Source: CAZXYS01 sp964645005
GTDB taxonomy: Bacteria; Bacteroidota; Ignavibacteria; Kapaibacteriales; UBA2268
Length of the DNA stretch: 64,000 bases
Assembly: GCA_964645005.1 (NCBI GenBank)
Contig: CAZXYS010000005.1
Coordinates: 1-64,000 of the forward strand
Reading direction: 5' to 3'
The notes under the pieces are model-generated. The model had not been told where the DNA came from and did no database searches. It saw only the letters and a list, made by a program, of their open reading frames with translations. Position 1 is the first letter of the stretch, and each line of letters starts with the position of its first letter. The translations under genes were made by a program, and so were the position numbers. This document shows positions 8,667 through 17,373 of this stretch, piece by piece.

Positions 8667-9180
8667 ATTTCTCAATAAAATAATTAAATGAACTATTTTT
8701 CTTTTTTGCAATTGTAATTGAGTAATTCTTAAGAATTTCCAGCATAAAATCTATCCTGGAATTATATTTTTTGGGGATAATTATGTTGAGTTGTTCTTTG
8801 GTAAACTCTTCCGTATTTTTATAATAAGGAACTTTGAATTTTTTAAAATTTTCCTTGCTTAATCCGGCAATGTACCAACTTTCAATTTCTTTTATAACAA
8901 TGATGATATTATTAATATCAATATTATTTAATTTCTGCTGTAATAATCGCTTACGAGCTGTAATACAGTGTGAATTGTTAATATCAACAACAAAGATATA
9001 ATCAGCGCCCATACTTTTAATACTTTTTAGAAAATTGTCTATTTTATCATTTTTCATTTGTGCGTGCTTGATAGTATTTATATTATCATATTTCTCGGCG
9101 AGTTTAGGCATTAAAATATTATTAAAGAATCTAACATCATCATCGCCCTCTACAAAAACATACAACTGTCTATAAGCCAA
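8656..9180 (-). CDS. TOPRIM-like nuclease-fold protein, partner of the adjacent ATPase
   Basis: A 174-residue protein whose layout matches a compact TOPRIM fold of the DUF4276/OLD-associated kind. YVFVEGDDDVRFF (acidic residue after the first strand) is at residues 7-19, YIFVVDINNS (Asp motif) near residue 77, and VIKEIESWYIAGL near 112. Such proteins supply a metal-dependent nuclease or related activity beside an ATPase. The start is a TTG, 3 bases after the stop of the ATPase gene, with a weak GGGG ahead of it. The pairing resembles OLD- or PARIS-like two-component defence systems, but this protein is much shorter than the PARIS TOPRIM subunit, so the system type is not assigned. Confidence 0.7.
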   Translation of the reverse strand: MAYRQLYVFVEGDDDVRFFNNILMPKLAEKYDNINTIKHAQMKNDKIDNFLKSIKSMGADYIFVVDINNSHCITARKRLLQQKLNNIDINNIIIVIKEIESWYIAGLSKENFKKFKVPYYKNTEEFTKEQLNIIIPKKYNSRIDFMLEILKNYSITIAKKKNSSFNYFIEKYGN

Positions 9181-9183
9181 TTT

Positions 9184-10437
9184 TCAAACCCCAAGTAAAT
9201 TTTGCACAAATAATTCTTCCATACCAATTTCATTTTCCAAAAAAGTCTTAATTTCTTTTTTATCTCTCGGTTTGTTAATAGTAGAAAAGCCGTCTTCGCT
9301 GCGCGATAAGAGGAACAGATCGTCAATATCAGTGTGCTTCACAAATTCAGGATTGTGTGTGGTGACAATGATCTGCTTATTTTGAGAAGCATCCTTCATC
9401 ATATCCACAACTTTGGATATAAGGTGCGGGTGTATATTCCTCTCCGGCTCCTCGAAAATCATCAACGGCTTTTGTTTCTCAAAGAACAGAGCAATGATCA
9501 AAGCTGTGATATTGATTGTGCCGTCAGAGATAAGCGATGCCGGCAGATATTGCTTATCAAAATAAATTTCCTGCAATTTGAACATCAACGATTTATCACC
9601 AAATTTTTCAACTTCAAGATTTCCTACATAGGGCAGCAAATCATTCACCAGGTTAAAGAGCTTTCTTTTTTTCCCTTTGTCGGAAGTTATATTTTTTAAA
9701 ATTATTGACAAATTGCTGCCATCCTCTTCTAATTCTGCTTTTCCGGTTATAGGCGCCGCCATTTTGGGCAGCTTGGGATCAATGTCATAGATAGAAATAT
9801 CGCTGAATATTTCTTTCAGAGGCGGCGGTACTAGAATATAGGGTGTTTGCAAAAGAAGCTCATTATGATCAAGCTTTTTCTCATTGAAAGATGCGGGATA
9901 AATATTGTCTTCCTTGATATTCAAACCTTTAGGTTGATTTAATTTAACATTCACCCTGCTGTTGACATGATTGATAATGATTTCCCCTTGTCCGATCTTA
10001 TCCTTATCATCATAATTCAAATTCCCGGATTTATAAAAAGAACATTTATGATTAAGTTTATCCTCAGCAATCTTGAATCCCATTCCTTTTTTATTGAATT
10101 TCAATGAAAATTCATAAGAAGTCTCATAGATGTTTATATCAGCAAACTTTTTTTCATTAGAATTTACAACCAGTCCGATGTCCGGCTTAAAAATAATCTT
10201 AACCGCTAAATCTTTCGAAGCGCCAATATTAATATTTCTCAGGTATTCCACACCGCCCTGCATAGAAATGGCATTCTCAAGACCAGAGCTTGCTATATCC
10301 CTCAAAAACCGGAATATCTGTACAAAATTTGATTTCCCGGAAGCATTCGCTCCAATCAAGACATTTAGATTACCAAAATGAACTTTCAGGTCATCGAAGT
10401 TTTTAAAATTCTTTATTTCTATACATTCTATATTCAT
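9184..10437 (-). CDS. RecF/OLD-like AAA ATPase
   Basis: A 417-residue ATPase of the AAA_15/AAA_21 type. The N-terminus MNIECIEIKNFKNF leads to Walker A GANASGKSN at about residues 33-41. The ABC-type signature region is LISDGTINITALIIAL, Walker B is PLMIFEEPERNIHP, and the H-loop is IIVTTHNPEF. In known OLD- and PARIS-type systems these ATPases sense phage or nucleic-acid triggers and control a TOPRIM effector. Here that partner follows after 3 bases. It is the first gene of a minus-strand operon of three, with no clear SD site. Housekeeping RecF or SMC is unlikely because of the partner genes and size. Confidence 0.8.
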   Translation of the reverse strand: MNIECIEIKNFKNFDDLKVHFGNLNVLIGANASGKSNFVQIFRFLRDIASSGLENAISMQGGVEYLRNINIGASKDLAVKIIFKPDIGLVVNSNEKKFADINIYETSYEFSLKFNKKGMGFKIAEDKLNHKCSFYKSGNLNYDDKDKIGQGEIIINHVNSRVNVKLNQPKGLNIKEDNIYPASFNEKKLDHNELLLQTPYILVPPPLKEIFSDISIYDIDPKLPKMAAPITGKAELEEDGSNLSIILKNITSDKGKKRKLFNLVNDLLPYVGNLEVEKFGDKSLMFKLQEIYFDKQYLPASLISDGTINITALIIALFFEKQKPLMIFEEPERNIHPHLISKVVDMMKDASQNKQIIVTTHNPEFVKHTDIDDLFLLSRSEDGFSTINKPRDKKEIKTFLENEIGMEELFVQNLLGV

Positions 10438-10548
10438 AATTAACTCAAATGAATGGTATTCAATATTAATATTCTATTTCTTCATAGAATTATCAAATCA
10501 AAAAAGTATATCAAAAATAACACTTATCCATTTCAATTCCAATACAAA

Positions 10549-11909
10549 TCACTTCTTTGCAAACTTCTGCCTCATCTTCCTTTCCAGGATCTGGAACGGG
10601 AAGAATGCCAGCGCCAGCGCTGCGTTTATGCCGAGCTTGTAGAGCGGCACTTGGTTTGTCAGATCATCGACGTAAGGCTCAGTCAGCACGAGAATGAACT
10701 CGTAGAACAACAGAAATGTAATAAATACAAATGCGTCCAGCGCCGCCGTTGGAATGTTGTATTTACCTATGATAAAGATGGCTATGAAAAGTATCGCCAC
10801 AAACACGAAAATGCCCGAATATTGGATCATATTCCGGTAATTTTCTTTTTCGCGGGCTATTCGCTCTTTTCTTTCCCGTTCATATTTCCTTTGTTCTTCT
10901 TCAAGTTTTGTGATTTTCTGCTGGTTTTCCTGCGAGTAGATTGAGTCACGCAGTGAAGTCAGTTTTTTGTGGTAGGTATATGCTGCTTTATACCTGCCGA
11001 GTGAATCATAAGCCTGCGTCAGTATCTCGTAAGCGCCCTGCAGTATCCAGTTGATTTTTGCTCTTCGGCGATATCAAGCGCCTGCATTTCGAAATCTATT
11101 CCTTTTTCGTAATCTCCTTTCTCGATATTAACATTGCCGATTTCCATCAGGCAATTGGCGACCATCCCCTCATTACCAATATCGCGATTAAGCTTCAGCG
11201 CCTCTTCTAGATATATCAGCGCCGTATTATACATTTTCTTTTTGGAATACGAATTGCCGAGACCGCCCGTATATAGCGCCACGCCCCGCTTGTCATTAAT
11301 TTCGCTGTAAATATCTATTGCACGCTCGTAATGTTCGATAGCGTCGTCATACTTCTTCTGCTCTTCATTAATAATCCCTATATTCCCTACAACTCGAGCC
11401 AGATTTTTCTTTATATCGCGGCTGGAATCCTTTTTCAACAGTTTTTCATTAATATTTATCGCCCTGTTCAAATTTTCGAGTGCTTTCTTATTATTTTTCA
11501 TGTTCTTATAGATCAATGCTATATTCCCCAGATTTTTAGCAACGGCATTTGTGTCGTTCAAAGATTCGTTTATTTTCAAGGCATTATGGTAATATTCCAG
11601 CGCAGCCGAGTAATCCCCCTGCACCCAGTGCAGCACACCGAGAGAATTGAATATTTCCGATTCGCCCTTCTTCACGCCTGACCACTTGGCAATTTTCAGC
11701 CCCTTCTTGGCGTATTCGATGCCCTTATCCGGGTCGATCGACCAGTAATTGAAGGCTATCTCTTTATAGAGCCATACCTTTAGCGAATCATCTTTCGTTT
11801 CTTTGACTGCCGTTAGCAGCGAATCGAGCTTTTCTTTACCCTGTTTCCGAGCGTTTAAAGAAACGCTTGTAAGGCAGATCAACAATATCAGAAGTTTTAG
11901 AAATCTCAT
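10549..11909 (-). pseudogene. exported TPR protein with C-terminal membrane segments, frameshifted
   Basis: One gene is read in two frames. The upstream part (ATG 11909) has a signal peptide (MRFLKLLILLICLTSVSLNA) and about seven tetratricopeptide repeats, and closes early at 11019. The other frame continues without a stop from the same point through a final TPR (INWILQGAYEILTQAY), SLRDSIYSQENQ, a charged coiled coil and a two- to three-segment membrane region, ending at 10549. The frames join at a run of five A (coding strand) at 11055-11059. One extra A restores a continuous protein of about 453 residues. This architecture occurs in Bacteroidota TPR sensor proteins that lack or carry an output domain. 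It could be a real mutation or a homopolymer assembly error. Confidence 0.8.
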
Positions 11910-11997
11910 GATTTTGCCGGAATTTTGGTTTATTAAATTTTTTTTTGGTAAAATAAACAAAATGTAATATATAAAGCAATTACTATTAATTAATCAT

Positions 11998-12029
11998 TTT
12001 GTTACCATCGAGAAAATTGTATATTTTTG
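11998..12029 (+). promoter_or_regulatory. Bacteroidota-type promoter of the sodium symporter gene
   Basis: TTTG at 11998-12001, a 20-base spacer, then TATTTTTG at 12022-12029. This fits the TTTG-N19-TAnnTTTG consensus. The gene start follows 45 bases later. Confidence 0.6.
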
Positions 12030-12074
12030 CCACATCTAATCAAGGGTCATTTCAGGAAAATATGGAGGCACAAT

Positions 12075-13421
12075 ATGGCTGCTGAGCGTGGTCAATGGAG
12101 TTCCAAAATAGGTTTCATATTCGCGGCGGCGGGTTCCGCAATTGGACTCGGCAATATCTGGCGTTTTCCCTATGTCGTCGGCGAAAACGGCGGCGCAGCT
12201 TTTGTTCTGCTATACATCGGCTTTGTGATAATCATCGGCATTCCCTACATGTTCGCGGAATTAGCGCTGGGACGCCATTCCCATAAAAATCCCATTGGCG
12301 CTGTAGCCGCCATCCGTCCCAAAGGCGGCTGGAAGCTTATCGGCGTATTGGGCGTTATTACAGGCGTTGGCATACTCTCATTTTATGGAGTGATAGCTGG
12401 CTGGACGCTTGGTTACATCTTCAATATGGCATCCGGGCAGGCAATTGATTTCGGCAGCTTCATCCGGAATGATATAATGGTGCTGCTGCTGTTCGCATTT
12501 TTCATGCTTCTGACGACATCAATAGTCTATGGCGGAATCGAAGGCGGCATCGAGCGCTGGACAAAAATTCTCATGCCGATATTGCTTTTCCTTTTGATAG
12601 GACTCATCGTCTATTCCAACACGCTCGAAGGCTCAAATGAAGGACTTGAATTCTACCTGAAGCCCGACTTATCGAAAATAACCGGCTCGACAGTACTGGC
12701 AGCTCTCGGGCAGGCATTCTTCTCGCTCAGCTTGGGCATGGGACTGATGATAACTTACGGCAGCTATATTACTAAAAAGGATAATCTGGTTAGTTCCGCC
12801 CTTTATGTAGGGCTCTTCGACACGATGATTGCCATTATGTCGGGATTAATCATCTTTCCGGCATTATTTGCCATGGGACAAAATCCTTCGGCTGGTCCAG
12901 AATTGATTTTTGTCGTATTCCCGAATTTATTCCTTGAAATGCCCGGGGGTATAGTCGTAGGTACAATATTCTTCATTCTGTTATCGGTGGCAGCATTGAC
13001 CTCGACGATATCTCTTTTAGAAGTGCCTACCTCGTATCTCGTAGATGAAAAAAAAGTCAGCAGAAAAAAAGTCGTCTGGCTGGTGGCGGGATTTGTATAT
13101 CTGGCAGGCATTCCGTCGGCGCTATCTCAGGGCTCTTCTGAATTTTTCACAAATTTCAGTCTGGTACCAAAATTCCTTGCGGATAAGGATTTTCTCAGTC
13201 AGATGAGCTTCATCTTCGGCGAGTTCTCGCTATCATTCGGCGCTCTGCTGACCTCCATCTTTGTCGGCTGGGTGTGGAAGGCGCATAATGCCAGCGAGGA
13301 GATTATGATCGGGGCACCCGGATTCCAAAAAACCAGAAAGCTATGGGAATTTTTTGTCAAATTCTTCATTCCGATAGTGATATTCGTTATCCTGTTGAGT
13401 TTATTCGGGATATTCGAGTAG
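12075..13421 (+). CDS. sodium-dependent neurotransmitter:sodium symporter family (SNF) transporter
   Basis: Sodium-coupled uptake of an amino acid or related compound across the inner membrane. The product is 448 residues with about 11-12 membrane segments. The family signature at the N-terminus, GSAIGLGNIWRFPYV followed by GENGGAAF, forms the sodium and substrate site of LeuT-like transporters. ATG 12075 is chosen because GGAGG at 12064-12068 is 6 bases upstream. An in-frame TTG at 12027 lies too close to the promoter. The substrate cannot be read from the sequence. Confidence 0.92.
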   Translation: MAAERGQWSSKIGFIFAAAGSAIGLGNIWRFPYVVGENGGAAFVLLYIGFVIIIGIPYMFAELALGRHSHKNPIGAVAAIRPKGGWKLIGVLGVITGVGILSFYGVIAGWTLGYIFNMASGQAIDFGSFIRNDIMVLLLFAFFMLLTTSIVYGGIEGGIERWTKILMPILLFLLIGLIVYSNTLEGSNEGLEFYLKPDLSKITGSTVLAALGQAFFSLSLGMGLMITYGSYITKKDNLVSSALYVGLFDTMIAIMSGLIIFPALFAMGQNPSAGPELIFVVFPNLFLEMPGGIVVGTIFFILLSVAALTSTISLLEVPTSYLVDEKKVSRKKVVWLVAGFVYLAGIPSALSQGSSEFFTNFSLVPKFLADKDFLSQMSFIFGEFSLSFGALLTSIFVGWVWKAHNASEEIMIGAPGFQKTRKLWEFFVKFFIPIVIFVILLSLFGIFE

Positions 13422-13473
13422 AAATTATTCTTAGAATTTACATATTTCTTCGCAATAGAAAATGTTTTAATTT

Positions 13474-13513
13474 AAAAAACAGCCCCATCATCCAAAAACA
13501 AGGAATGGGGCTG
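13474..13513 (-). terminator. rho-independent terminator of the DsbD-alpha/redoxin operon
   Basis: CAGCCCCAT and ATGGGGCTG form a 9-bp stem around a 16-base loop. On the minus strand it is followed by six T. It lies 22 bases past the redoxin stop codon. Confidence 0.75.
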
Positions 13514-13535
13514 AATGTATTTCAATAAAGCTTAT

Positions 13536-14150
13536 TTATTTGGCATACTTCACCGAGCAACCATAGGGTTTGGAAGTTTCCTTTGAAACCGTTTGCCCGT
13601 TAAACAGCTCTGTCAATGCCTGATCAACATAATTTGTGGCTTTATCTATATCATTTTGATCAGTAGACGGAATGTCATCAATACCACCTGCGTACACCAA
13701 TTTTCCATCAGGATCAATTATAAACATGTGCGGAGTGGTTTTCGCGCCATAATCCTTGCCAACTTCACCATCTTCATCGATTAGATAAGCAGTCATTGCA
13801 GCTTCATAATCTTCGATTTTTTCATTGATTTGGTCAGCTTCCATATATCCCTGATTGCCCGGTGCAGACGAGCAAATAGCAAGCCAGACAACATCCATAT
13901 CAGTGTACTTTTTCTGAAGCTCCTGCATATTTTCGCTGTTGTAGTGCTTTTTGACGAACGGACAGCCGAAATTGATCCATTCAAGCACAACATATTTACC
14001 CTCAAAATCGGAGAGGGAATGCGTATTGCCTTTACTATCTTGTAAAGTGAAATCCGGTGCTTTCTCGCCGATTTCCGCTTCAGCACCAAAAAGCAGCACT
14101 GTTGCAGCGACTGCAATAATTGCGCTAATGAGAATTGCATAGTATTTCAT
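13536..14150 (-). CDS. exported thioredoxin-like/redoxin-family protein
   Basis: A periplasmic redox protein of 204 residues. An N-terminal signal segment (YYAILISAIIAVAATVLLFG) is followed by APDFTLQDSKGNTHSLSDF, the AhpC/TSA-type opening, and WINFGCPFVKKHY, with a single Cys where thioredoxins have CxxC. TTPHMFIIDPDG carries the cis-proline. Further Cys lie at ICSS and near the C-terminus (KPYGCSVKY). This is a common form of single-Cys redoxin that probably acts as a peroxidase or resolves with a distal Cys. AAGGAGG lies 6 bases before the ATG, a near-perfect SD. It follows the DsbD-alpha gene by 16 bases, implying joint thiol-redox work in the periplasm. Confidence 0.88.
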   Translation of the reverse strand: MKYYAILISAIIAVAATVLLFGAEAEIGEKAPDFTLQDSKGNTHSLSDFEGKYVVLEWINFGCPFVKKHYNSENMQELQKKYTDMDVVWLAICSSAPGNQGYMEADQINEKIEDYEAAMTAYLIDEDGEVGKDYGAKTTPHMFIIDPDGKLVYAGGIDDIPSTDQNDIDKATNYVDQALTELFNGQTVSKETSKPYGCSVKYAK

Positions 14151-14166
14151 ACTTCCTCCTTATAAT

Positions 14167-15024
14167 TTATTGATTTTTTGTTTCAGAGAACTTTTTATCA
14201 ATTTTGACATTTATTTCGATCGATTTCCTGTTATTTTCAAAGTCCCAGCCTTTTTCCGAAACCAGTATTCCCTTCAGAAAATCAGGATCTTCAACTTTAT
14301 ATTGAGAGAAAGGAATTTCCAGAATTAGTTTGTTATTTTTTCTCGTAAGCTTTTGTTCACATCCATTACAAAAAATACCGCCGTCGTATGGGTAGAACTG
14401 CAGGCTATCATTGACTACAATACCAGCCGTTGGATTGATTTCAAGCTTAACACCTGATTTATCTTTTGAAGCCGCAAACTCAAGCTTATCGGTTATTACA
14501 GGTAATTCATTTCCGGTTTTTTCGAATGCTGAAGCCCATTTACTATTAATCTGCGGTTTCTCGTTACTGACTGGCAGTATCAAAGCAATTTCAGCACTTC
14601 CCGGAATACATTTTTCCTTACACATCAGCCAATTGACATTAGCGCCGAGTTTCACTTCTTTTGCATTAATATCTTCCGGAGTTTTAATATTCGCCATCAG
14701 CAAAACTTCATTTTCATAAGCATATTCAGCATTATCGGAGAAATATATTTTTTCAGGCATTGTCCACTGAATATCACCAGCTTCGAATCCCTCCGGCAGT
14801 TCCCAGTCAATTCTTGTAGGCATACCTGCATCGCCGGCATTCCTCCAGTATGTGTGCCAGTGCTCATCCATAACAAGCCTGACAGCCACAGTGAAAGTCT
14901 TGCCGGGGTGCACGGATTTTACCTCCGAAATAAGTTCCGCACCCACATGACCATCTTTCACTGGTTTGGCAGCAGTAAGCAGCGTCAAAAACATACTTAT
15001 GTATAATACCTTGACTAACTTCAC
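14167..15024 (-). CDS. exported DsbD N-terminal (alpha) domain protein
   Basis: A 285-residue exported protein matching only the periplasmic alpha domain of the disulfide reductase DsbD: WHTYWRNAGDAGMPT, then NWLMCKEKCIPGSAEI with the redox Cys pair. A second Cys pair, FCNGC, follows near residue 225. The membrane beta domain and thioredoxin gamma domain are absent and not encoded nearby. The start is GTG 15024, which gives a clean signal peptide (VLYISMFLTLLTAAKP). An ATG at 14994 would shorten it. It is first in an operon with the redoxin. In other bacteria DsbD-alpha-only proteins take electrons from a CcdA/DsbD-type carrier; that carrier is not in this window. Confidence 0.85.
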   Translation of the reverse strand: MKLVKVLYISMFLTLLTAAKPVKDGHVGAELISEVKSVHPGKTFTVAVRLVMDEHWHTYWRNAGDAGMPTRIDWELPEGFEAGDIQWTMPEKIYFSDNAEYAYENEVLLMANIKTPEDINAKEVKLGANVNWLMCKEKCIPGSAEIALILPVSNEKPQINSKWASAFEKTGNELPVITDKLEFAASKDKSGVKLEINPTAGIVVNDSLQFYPYDGGIFCNGCEQKLTRKNNKLILEIPFSQYKVEDPDFLKGILVSEKGWDFENNRKSIEINVKIDKKFSETKNQ

Positions 15025-15444
15025 ATCAATTAATTTATTCTACTAAAAAATTTGTAAATATGACGACAGCGGAATATAATAATTGGAAAATTGGTTAGAG
15101 GCGGATAAATGAAAATACATAACGCTATTGAACCTTTGTCATTCCTGCGAATGTCTTTAGATCCTGCTTTAGCAGGGCAGGAATCTTAAATTCCCCTTAG
15201 CAAATGAGGACAAAGGGGGGGGATTCTTCGCCTCTCCCGCTGGGAGAGGTCAGGGTGAGGGTTATTATTCCCTCGTACCAACGCTCCTGCGTTGGAACGC
15301 AATCATTGACGCTCCGGCGTCATTTATTAAGCCATCTCGTCTATTGTTACAACACCCCGACCCCTGACCCCTGACCCCCGATTTGCATTTCTCCCACAAA
15401 ATCCATAAATTCAGTAAAACTATATACATCAACGAGGGAATACT
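15025..15444. repeat. repeat-rich intergenic region
   Basis: No gene is seen in these 420 bases. They hold a long-form family A repeat (15138-15187), the hairpin CCTCTCCC-GCT-GGGAGAGG followed by TCAGGGTGAGG (about 15230-15262), and a double-hairpin family B repeat (15278-15321). They lie between the divergent DsbD-alpha and beta-propeller genes. Confidence 0.8.
15278..15321. repeat. dispersed double-hairpin repeat family B
   Basis: CCAACGC-TCCT-GCGTTGG, then 12 bases, then GACGC-TCCG-GCGTC. A second copy with the same geometry is at 47854-47897. The pattern resembles REP-like elements widespread in bacteria. Confidence 0.8.
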
Positions 15445-16803
15445 ATGCACAAGAAAATAATTATCTTAGCTGCGGCGGTAATGTTATTGCCGGTGTTTGC
15501 AAGTTTAAGCCAGGTTGCGGAGCCTGATACAGTGTGGCACCAGGAAATTATCAATTCACCATTAGATGCCAAGTTCTCTCCTGATGGTTCCATTGTAGCT
15601 CATAAAATTTTCGATAAACAAGGATTGTATCTAAGAGATGCTGAAAATGGAGAACTGATTAAATCATTTATTACAATAAATGGCGCTAATATTACAGATT
15701 TTGCATTTTTCCCAGATAGTAGAAGAATAGCAATTGCAACAAATTATAACGGACCGGTAGTACTTGTTTTCGATAGCGAAACAGGTGTAGTTATTGATTC
15801 GATTGGTTATGACACTGGAGAAACGAATAATGAAGATTGTTATGCGAGATATGTTGCTGTAAGTTCCGATGAAAGATTTATCGCATTTGTACCAGTAATT
15901 CCCACACCTTATGAACCCAAAAAACCAAACATATATAAAACTGTAATTTGGGACACCCAAAAAAGAGAATTTACTGCAATTTTATCACCACCTGGAGATG
16001 ATTATAACGGAATAGCATTTTCAAAAGATGGGAAATATTTTGTTATTAATATTTTACCACCTGTAGCTGGTGATGCTTACTTGCGTCTCTATAGCCTGCC
16101 TGAAATGAATTACCTTAGAACATTAACCTATAATGAATCGGAAGAATATTCCGAATATATCACCGATATGGCATTTTCGCCGAACAGCAAGTGGATAGCG
16201 TGTTCTGGTGTTGGAGGTTATGTAAAAATCTGGGATATTGAAACTGGTGAATTGGTGTTTGATGAGATGCATAATCAAGTAGGAGATGTGGTTCGTAGAG
16301 TAACTTTTTCTAATTAATCAGATTACATTTTAGCGAGTGGTGGTTTTTATGATATAAATACAGCTGCCATAAATATTTGGAAAATACTGGAGCATAAATT
16401 ATTAAAAAAATATATGGATTTTCCTTCGGACAATGCATTATCAGTTTCCCCAATTAATAACAATCATATATTGATACAAGGAAAAGAAGGTTTACTAATA
16501 ATTAACGAAAATTGGGAATTCACATCGGTGCCACAAACAGTTCAAACCGAACAAACTACTCTATATCCCAATCCCACGGATAGTAAAGTGAACATTGAAT
16601 TTAATTTATCAGAGTTTTCCCACGTCAGTATCAATATACTTGATATTGAAGGGAAAGTTTTAGAGAACCTGTATAATGGAAAATTAAATTCAGGTAAACA
16701 CAGTTTTTACTGGGATTGTTCAGAATATCTGTCAGGTACTTATTATTGTAGGATAGAAGCCGAGAATTTCCAAAAAACGCTCAAAGTGTTAATTTACAAA
16801 TGA
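15445..16803 (+). pseudogene. T9SS-secreted WD40/beta-propeller protein interrupted by an in-frame stop
   Basis: A signal peptide (IIILAAAVMLLPVFASLSQ) leads into WD40-like repeats (for example FSPNSKWIACSGVGGYVKIWD). The frame is closed by a TAA at 16315-16317. The same frame then continues open for another 161 codons, finishing the propeller and adding a C-terminal sorting domain (TTLYPNPTDSKVNIEF ... GTYYCRIEAENFQKTLKVLIYK) of the type IX secretion system. The intact paralogue at 28763-30076 aligns across the break: FSN-stop-SDYILASGG against FSNDSKYILGFGG. Exactly one codon is therefore changed to a stop. Full length would be 452 codons, against 437 residues in the paralogue. GAGGGA precedes the start. 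Confidence 0.85.
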
Positions 16804-16876
16804 ACTTTGTTCATATTATCTTTAATCAATATTTTTACATGAACTACGTTTTGGATAAAAAACGTAAAGGAATGAA

Positions 16877-17167
16877 ATGACTATAGTTGAAAGCATAGCG
16901 AATAAACTTAATATTGATAGCAATGAATTGGTACATCAGGGTATCAGGGCATATCTTGAAAATGAGTTGAAATTAGTCGATACCGAAATATACAAATTAG
17001 CATCAAAATACGGGGTTGAAGACATTGATGAATTTTTGAAAAAAGTCGAAGCCGGTGAAATTTCCGAAGCCGAAGGCTATGATGACTTTTTCAATCTCAA
17101 TAATCTTTTAGCCCATAGAGAAAATATTATTAAATCACAAAATAAGCTTTTCAAATATAAAGGCTGA
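16877..17167 (+). CDS. orphan antitoxin-like protein, paralogue of the TumA-like gene at 49 kb
   Basis: A 96-residue protein that is nearly the same as the antitoxin candidate at 48929-49207. Both start MTIVE.IANKLNIDSNEL.HQGI and keep the same helical middle (YKLASKYG.ED..EFL.KVEAGEIS). In the other locus it sits directly before a DUF6516/TumE-like toxin. Here no toxin follows, and the next 200 bases hold only AT-rich DNA and a terminator. It may be a leftover or an anti-addiction copy, able to neutralise the other toxin. AAAGG lies 6 bases before the ATG. It is 73 bases downstream of the broken beta-propeller gene. Confidence 0.65.
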   Translation: MTIVESIANKLNIDSNELVHQGIRAYLENELKLVDTEIYKLASKYGVEDIDEFLKKVEAGEISEAEGYDDFFNLNNLLAHRENIIKSQNKLFKYKG

Positions 17168-17314
17168 TAATTAATTCTAAAGTTTTTTCTGTCTGTTGCA
17201 AATCGGTAAAAAAAAATTGTTACAAAAGGATCCAATAAATTCTTGTTAACTTTATTGTTTACTGTGTTTTGAATCTTCAACTTAAAATTTAGAACTAAAA
17301 ATTGACTGCTAAAT

Positions 17315-17352
17315 AATTAAAAAGCCCGGCAAACCTGCCGGGCTTTTTAATT
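17315..17352. terminator. bidirectional rho-independent terminator
   Basis: A 17-bp perfect stem (AATTAAAAAGCCCGGCA and its complement) around AACC. It has A and T runs on both sides, so it can serve both the plus-strand antitoxin-like gene and the minus-strand kor operon, which end on either side. Confidence 0.92.
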
Positions 17353-17373
17353 GAAATATATAAACTTATATCA

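Noticed and set aside
8656..10437. A complete PARIS system
   Set aside because: The TOPRIM partner is much shorter than the PARIS subunit and a third small gene is present. Only the general ATPase plus TOPRIM plan is supported.
10453..10944. Plus-strand protein of 163 residues
   Set aside because: It is the reverse shadow of the frameshifted TPR gene and has no conserved features.
15445..16803. Selenocysteine or programmed readthrough at the stop
   Set aside because: The codon is TAA, not TGA, and the intact paralogue has an ordinary residue there. A mutation or error is simpler.
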